This document shows positions 6,927-10,805 of a stretch of DNA of 10,805 nucleotides, piece after piece. A model generated the notes under the pieces. That model saw nothing but the letters and a program-made list of their open reading frames with translations. It had not been told where the DNA came from and did no database searches. This DNA comes from Acidobacteriota bacterium. GTDB lineage: Bacteria > Acidobacteriota > Terriglobia > Terriglobales > SCQP01. The position numbers and the translations under genes are program-made. The stretch covers positions 1-10,805 of the forward strand of contig JAKATS010000365.1 of assembly GCA_021818645.1 (NCBI GenBank). Direction: 5' to 3'. Each line of letters begins with the position of its first letter. Position 1 is the first letter of the stretch.

Positions 6927-6999
6927 GGAGTTTTCGCGGGCTTGCGGTTTAATATGGCACAGAACGGCAGGCTGGGAAAGCGGCGCTGCCAGCCTATCC
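6927..6999. promoter_or_regulatory. Divergent promoter region between the SpoIIM-type and RDD genes
   Basis: These 73 bp must hold control signals for both genes unless either is read from further away. The only AT-rich island is TTTAATATG (6948-6956). Rightward it offers TTTAAT (6948-6953, 5 of 6 to TATAAT). Leftward it offers CATATT (6956-6951, 4 of 6), with a poor TTTCCC -35 at 17-bp spacing. No good rightward -35 and no clear operator palindrome is seen. The overlap suggests one symmetric -10 used in both directions. Confidence 0.35.
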
Positions 7000-7770
7000 A
7001 TGTCTGAAAACGGAAACTATTCCATCGCCACTCCGGAGCAAATCCGGCTGGAATTTCCCCTGGCCGGACTGGGCAGCCGGTTTCTGGCTTTATTATTCGA
7101 TACCACATTAAGCACCCTGGCCCTGATCTTGTTTTATTTTCTCGGAAGTGAAATGCAATGGCTGCGATTCCTGCACGGGCAACGGGCATGGATCGTGGCG
7201 GCAGAAATTTTGACCAGTTTTCTCATCGTGTGGGGATATTTCAGTTTTTTTGAAATTTACTGGCATGGACAGACACCGGGAAAACGGCTGCTGCATGTGC
7301 GGGTGCTCGATCAACATGGCCGGGCCGCGACCCCGGTGCAAATCCTGACCCGCAATCTGGTTCGCGCGGCTGATTTCTTCCCGGGCATATACGGCGTAGG
7401 CGTGATTTGCATGCTCAGCAATTCCCAGGCCCGGCGGCTGGGCGACTGGGCGGCGGGAACGGTGGTTGTGCACGAAAGCGAAAGAAAATTGCCGGAATGC
7501 AATCCCGCACCGCTCCCTCCGCCCGGAAACGCTGCCGCCATCCAACTGGCGGCACGGCAGCTCAGTGCCGCCGACCGGCAGCTTGTGGAACGATTTCTTT
7601 CGCGGCGTTCGGATCTGAACTTTACGGTTAAATATGCGCTGGCGGATAAAATCGCGCAGCAATTGTGCCAAAACCCGGAAATAGCCGCATCCCGCCCGGA
7701 CTGGGAAGACCCCGAAGCCTGGCTGGAAGCCATCGCCCACGCGGCGCGCATGGGCACAGGAGTCAGCTAG
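7000..7770 (+). CDS. RDD-family membrane protein
   Basis: This 256-residue protein begins with the family opening SIATPEQIRLEFPLAGLGSR (8-27). Its RDD domain has helices at about 28-49, 63-88 and 123-142. The conserved polar residues that name the family are present: R27 and D34 in the first helix region, RNLVRAAD (118-125) before the third helix, and RRLGDWAAGTVVV (145-157) after it. GQTPGKRLLHVRVLD (90-104) is also characteristic. After the domain comes a Pro-rich linker (169-176) and a helical cytoplasmic tail of about 80 residues, LAARQLSAADRQLVERFLSR onward, which is common in RDD proteins encoded beside SpoIIM-type genes. Some RDD proteins have been linked to ion/proton antiport or cargo transport, but that cannot be inferred here. 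ATG 7000 is chosen because the protein then starts just before the conserved TPEQIRLE block; the longer form from 6925 would overlap the SpoIIM-type start. No Shine-Dalgarno is visible. Its TAG directly abuts the next ATG. Confidence 0.87.
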   Translation: MSENGNYSIATPEQIRLEFPLAGLGSRFLALLFDTTLSTLALILFYFLGSEMQWLRFLHGQRAWIVAAEILTSFLIVWGYFSFFEIYWHGQTPGKRLLHVRVLDQHGRAATPVQILTRNLVRAADFFPGIYGVGVICMLSNSQARRLGDWAAGTVVVHESERKLPECNPAPLPPPGNAAAIQLAARQLSAADRQLVERFLSRRSDLNFTVKYALADKIAQQLCQNPEIAASRPDWEDPEAWLEAIAHAARMGTGVS

Positions 7771-10536
7771 ATGGCCGCGGCGGCAAAGGCATCAGAATCC
7801 GGCTGGAGGCAGTTGGCCCATGCGCCGCTTTGGCAGGAAGCGGAAGCCGGCGCCGTGCTGCTGACGCCGCATGCCTATGCCGCACGGCGGCTGCGCCGGG
7901 CCTGGGGACAATATCAAGCCAGCCGGGGCAAACGCGTCTGGGAAATGCCGGCGATTTTGAGCTGGGATGAATGGCTGGAACGGTTATGGGACAAGCGCCG
8001 CGAGCACGGGGAAAACCCACCGGCAGATAATTTTCCCGCGCGGCTGAGCGGTTATGCCGCCCGCATTCTGTGGCGCGAGGCCATGGCCCGCAGCGACATC
8101 AAGACCCCGGGCATGGATGAATTGGCCGCCGGGGCCTGGAGACTTATCCACGATTACTGCCTGCGGCCAGAGCGGGGAGAAGGGTTTTCCGGCTGGGCAA
8201 GGCTGGCCGAGACATTTGATCCAGCCGGGGAAAGCCAGGTATTTTTCAAAGCCGCCCGGTATTACGAAAAACAACTGCAGGAATTGGGCGCCTGCGATGA
8301 TGCACAATTCGCAGGTGAAGTGGAAACCCGGCTGCAGCAGGGCATACCGCAATTGCCCGGCCGGGTGGTGCTGCTGCATTTTGATGAAATCACACCGCGC
8401 CAGCAGTGGTTCTTGCAGCGCCTGCGGCGCGCGGGGTGTGAAAGCCGGTTTTGGTCGCCGGAAACTACCGGGAACGTGAGCCGAACCGCGGCCGAGCATC
8501 CCGAAGCCGAAGCATGGCAAGCCGCAGCCTGGGCGCGGGATATGCTGGCCCGAAATCCGGCGGCGGAGCTGGCGATCACAACTCCCGACCCAGAGGCTTA
8601 CCGATCCTTATTCATGGAAGCGCTGAGCGGCGAGCTGGCGCCGGAGCAATGGCTGACGCCGGCGGAAGTCCGGCAGCGCCCGTTTGCTTTGGCCCAGCCT
8701 CTTCCGTTGAGCCATTACGAAATGATCCAGGCTGGCCTGTGCGGCTTGCGATATCTGCAAACGGAGATCTCTTTTTCCGATATCAGCCGTGGCTTGCGTT
8801 CTCCCTATCTGGGAAGCGAGGAGGAAATGCGCGGCCGGCACAAGCTGGAACGGCGGCTGCGGGAAGAGACGGCGGAGTTGCGGCGAGGCGACTGGCAGGC
8901 GCTGGCGCTGGGCAGCCAGCAGCGGGCCGGACTTTGTTTAGGCTGGGGCCGGCGCTTGCGGCAATTAGCGGAACTCGATACCCGGCCGGCCGCGCCCAGC
9001 CGCTGGCGCGAGCGGCTGCACACCGCGCTGGACATTCTGGGCTGGCCGGGAACCCGCGGCCTGAACAGCGATGAATACCAAACCACCGAAGCCTGGGGTC
9101 AATTACTGGCGGAATTGAATCATCTGGATCGCGTGACCCGGCCCTGGAGCTTAGAGCAGGCCATCCGAGCCGTGGAAGAGATGACGGCTGAAACCTTATT
9201 CCAGCCCGCGGCGCCGGCGGGCGGAGTCCAGATTTTATCCGCAGGACAGTTGGCGGGATGTTATTTCGATGGGATTTACGGGGTGGGCTGGCACGATCAG
9301 GCCTGGCCGCCGCCGGCCCAGCCGCACCCGCTGCTGCCCTTCAAACTGCAGCAGGAATTCGGGCTGCCGCGCGCCACCCCGCAAAGCGCCCAGCAGTCCG
9401 GCGCCGCGACTCTGCGCAGGATTTACCGCAGCGCCGGCGAGGTGGCGATGAGCTACCCGCGCCAGCAGGATGATACTCCGCGGGGCCCCTGTCCGGGACT
9501 GCCGGAAGAAATTTACAGAGAGAGCCATAGCGTCAATGACTGGCGCCGGCAAATGCCGGAAACGGAGCTGGAACCCATTCCGGAACAGGCCGCGCCGGCG
9601 CAGACGGGAAAACTTTACTCCGGCGGCGCAAACCTGTTGCAGGCGCAGGCGAAATGTTCGTTTCGCGCCCTGGCCTTACACCGGCTGGGCGCGGAGGAAT
9701 GGCAGACCCCCGATCTGGGTTGGGATGCGATGCGCCAGGGCAGCCTGGCGCATGCGGCGCTGCAAATTCTTTGGGGCGATTTACTGAAGAGTTCGGATGA
9801 ACTCAAGCGCCATATCGCCGCGGGCGATCTGCCGACATTGATTGATCAGGCATTGATGGAAGGGCGGAAAAAAATGTTCCTGCCGCCGCACCCATTGGTG
9901 CAGGCGCTGGCCGATTTGGAAGTGGAGCGCTGGCAGCAGCAACTGGCTCGCTGGCTCGAAGAGGTAGAAGCCCAACGGGCGGATTTCACGGTTGTACAAA
10001 CCGAAGCTGCCATGAGGGTGAAGATCGCCGGCCTGGAAATCAAACTGCGGCTCGACCGCGTAGATGAGTTACCCGACGGGCGGCGCATGATTGTGGACTA
10101 CAAAACCGGCAGCGAGATTCGGCTGGCGGAATGGCTGGAATCACGCCCGGATGAACCCCAACTGCCCTTGTATGCCGCGTTCAGTCCGACCCAGCCCGAT
10201 GGATTGGCATTCGCCCTGATCCGGCCGGACATCCATAAGTTTTCAGGAGTGAGTCCCGGCAGCGGATGGCCGGATGGGGTTGAGCCTCATATCAAAACCG
10301 GCCGCAATTATCTCGAATTGGATGATTCAAGCTGGCCGCAGCAGATCGCCAAATGGAATGCCGTCTTCAGGCGGCTGGCGCAGGAATTTCTGGAAGGCCG
10401 GGGAGAGATCAATCCCAAAGATAAAAAAGACACCTGCGACGATTGTCATCTTCATATGCTCTGCCGCATTCGGGAGATTGGATACGAAAGGCAAAACGAC
10501 CTGGACGATGCGGAAAGCATGGAAGCCGAGGCATAG
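7771..10536 (+). CDS. AddB-like PD-(D/E)XK nuclease with Fe-S staple ('probable DNA repair protein', TIGR03623-type)
   Basis: This 921-residue protein resembles the roughly 900-residue AddB relatives of proteobacteria and acidobacteria, nuclease subunits of helicase-nucleases that resect double-strand breaks for recombination. The N-terminus (AVLLTPHAYAARRLRRAW, then ILSWDEWLERLW) matches the family's helicase-like fold, but no GxxGxGKT Walker A is seen, so this half is probably a structural scaffold. Mid-protein blocks SDISRGLRSPYL and LLPFKLQQEFGLPRATP are typical. The C-terminal nuclease domain carries the RecB-type motifs: H661 in GSLAHAAL, D762 in LRLDRVDE, D776 and K778 in VDYKTG, and QLPLY (797-801). 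Four cysteines fit an iron-sulfur staple: C629 (KCSFRAL), then C889, C892 and C898 (C-x2-C-x5-C). AGGAG at 7758-7762, eight bases upstream, supports ATG 7771. The helicase partner follows after nine bases. Confidence 0.87.
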   Translation: MAAAAKASESGWRQLAHAPLWQEAEAGAVLLTPHAYAARRLRRAWGQYQASRGKRVWEMPAILSWDEWLERLWDKRREHGENPPADNFPARLSGYAARILWREAMARSDIKTPGMDELAAGAWRLIHDYCLRPERGEGFSGWARLAETFDPAGESQVFFKAARYYEKQLQELGACDDAQFAGEVETRLQQGIPQLPGRVVLLHFDEITPRQQWFLQRLRRAGCESRFWSPETTGNVSRTAAEHPEAEAWQAAAWARDMLARNPAAELAITTPDPEAYRSLFMEALSGELAPEQWLTPAEVRQRPFALAQPLPLSHYEMIQAGLCGLRYLQTEISFSDISRGLRSPYLGSEEEMRGRHKLERRLREETAELRRGDWQALALGSQQRAGLCLGWGRRLRQLAELDTRPAAPSRWRERLHTALDILGWPGTRGLNSDEYQTTEAWGQLLAELNHLDRVTRPWSLEQAIRAVEEMTAETLFQPAAPAGGVQILSAGQLAGCYFDGIYGVGWHDQAWPPPAQPHPLLPFKLQQEFGLPRATPQSAQQSGAATLRRIYRSAGEVAMSYPRQQDDTPRGPCPGLPEEIYRESHSVNDWRRQMPETELEPIPEQAAPAQTGKLYSGGANLLQAQAKCSFRALALHRLGAEEWQTPDLGWDAMRQGSLAHAALQILWGDLLKSSDELKRHIAAGDLPTLIDQALMEGRKKMFLPPHPLVQALADLEVERWQQQLARWLEEVEAQRADFTVVQTEAAMRVKIAGLEIKLRLDRVDELPDGRRMIVDYKTGSEIRLAEWLESRPDEPQLPLYAAFSPTQPDGLAFALIRPDIHKFSGVSPGSGWPDGVEPHIKTGRNYLELDDSSWPQQIAKWNAVFRRLAQEFLEGRGEINPKDKKDTCDDCHLHMLCRIREIGYERQNDLDDAESMEAEA

Positions 10537-10545
10537 AACGCGTTG

Positions 10546-10805
10546 ATGGATGAAGCCGACAAACCGACGAGTCCGGACCGCGAGGCCATTGCCCAAGCGT
10601 CCGCCGCGGCGCCGGCGCCGGCGCGCACGCCGGCAGAGCTGCCGGAAGATCATAAAATCCGGCGGCGGCTGGCGACCGACGATCGCCACTCCTATCTGGT
10701 GGAGGCATCGGCGGGATCGGGGAAAACCGAACTGCTGCTGCAGCGGTATTTACACCTGCTGGCCAGGGTTGAAGATCCACGCGCGGTGCTGGCCATTACG
10801 TTTAC
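10546..10805 (+). CDS. UvrD/RecB/AddA-type superfamily 1 helicase, N-terminal part (runs off right edge)
   Basis: Only the first 86 codons are in the window. A disordered, Ala/Pro-rich head (about residues 14-30) leads into [20 protein letters not shown], where ASAGSGKT (54-61, K60) is the Walker A of UvrD-like superfamily 1 helicases. The sequence then continues to [10 protein letters not shown] (about 77-86), the start of motif Ia. EASAGSGKT, rather than UvrD's GAGSGKT, is the form seen in RecB and AddA proteins, and position directly after the AddB-like gene fits an AddA-like partner that supplies ATP-driven unwinding. ATG 10546 is chosen; GAGG at 10528-10531 is rather far (14 bases), and a TTG at 10543 is an in-frame alternative. 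Whether this subunit also has a C-terminal nuclease domain, as true AddA does, cannot be seen. Confidence 0.88.
   Translation, partial: MDEADKPTSPDREAIAQASAAAPAPARTPAELPEDHKIRRRLATDDRHSYLVEASAGSGKTELLLQRYLHLLARVEDPRAVLAITF

Noticed and set aside
6925..6999. Longer RDD protein starting at 6925
   Set aside because: The extra residues are rich in Trp/Cys/Gly without similarity, and overlap the SpoIIM-type start; ATG 7000 directly precedes the conserved TPEQIRLE block.
6927..7001. Longer SpoIIM-type protein starting at 7001 on the minus strand
   Set aside because: It would overlap the divergent RDD start and fill the whole promoter gap; the added 25 residues lack family features.
7108..7740. 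210-residue minus-strand open frame opposite the RDD gene
   Set aside because: It is the complement shadow of a convincing RDD gene and has no recognisable motif or start signal.
1..10805. CRISPR array, insertion sequence, tRNA or other mobile signature
   Set aside because: No direct-repeat array, transposase, terminal inverted repeats or tRNA-like cloverleaf was seen; composition is fairly even apart from the short AT-rich gaps.

Overview
This is a gene-dense, GC-rich bacterial chromosomal window with short or overlapping gene junctions and no visible mobile element, tRNA, rRNA or CRISPR. Host identity is an inference. A six-helix 'LSIGELLDRAIQLYRKHF' membrane protein followed by DUF4129, DUF4350, MoxR, DUF58, SpoIIM-type and RDD genes is a layout I associate with Acidobacteriota. 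The AddB-like nuclease next to a UvrD-type helicase occurs there and in beta/gammaproteobacteria. I favour Acidobacteriota with moderate confidence; a gammaproteobacterium of the Xanthomonadales type is the main alternative.

Layout. (1) At 1-301, minus strand, is the 5' part of thiD (thiamine pyrimidine kinase), running off the left edge. (2) A divergent control region at 302-460 carries two sigma-70-like promoter candidates facing right. (3) A rightward, tightly packed operon at 461-5953 encodes a multi-pass membrane protein, a DUF4129 protein, a DUF4350 protein, a MoxR AAA+ ATPase and a DUF58 (vWA-like) protein. Genes 1-2 and 2-3 overlap, while 3-4 and 4-5 lie close together. The N-terminus of the DUF58 gene is odd: its first membrane helix lies upstream of the only conventional in-frame start codon. 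(4) Convergent to the operon, at 5979-6926 minus, is a SpoIIM-family membrane protein. (5) Divergent from it after 73 bp is an RDD-family membrane protein (7000-7770). Its stop codon abuts the start of a 921-residue AddB-like PD-(D/E)XK nuclease (7771-10536), which is followed by the start of a UvrD/RecB/AddA-type helicase that runs off the right edge.

How the genes fit together. The seven genes from 461 to 7770 look like one functional module: a cytoplasmic MoxR ATPase with its usual DUF58 partner, and five membrane or membrane-anchored proteins. Such MoxR/vWA pairs are thought to act as chaperone-like remodelling machines. The substrate of this module is not known to me, and it is the best candidate here for an under-described system. 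The right end encodes a two-subunit, AddAB-like helicase-nuclease for double-strand break processing. Its nuclease subunit keeps the catalytic residues and the four cysteines of an iron-sulfur 'staple' but shows no Walker A motif.
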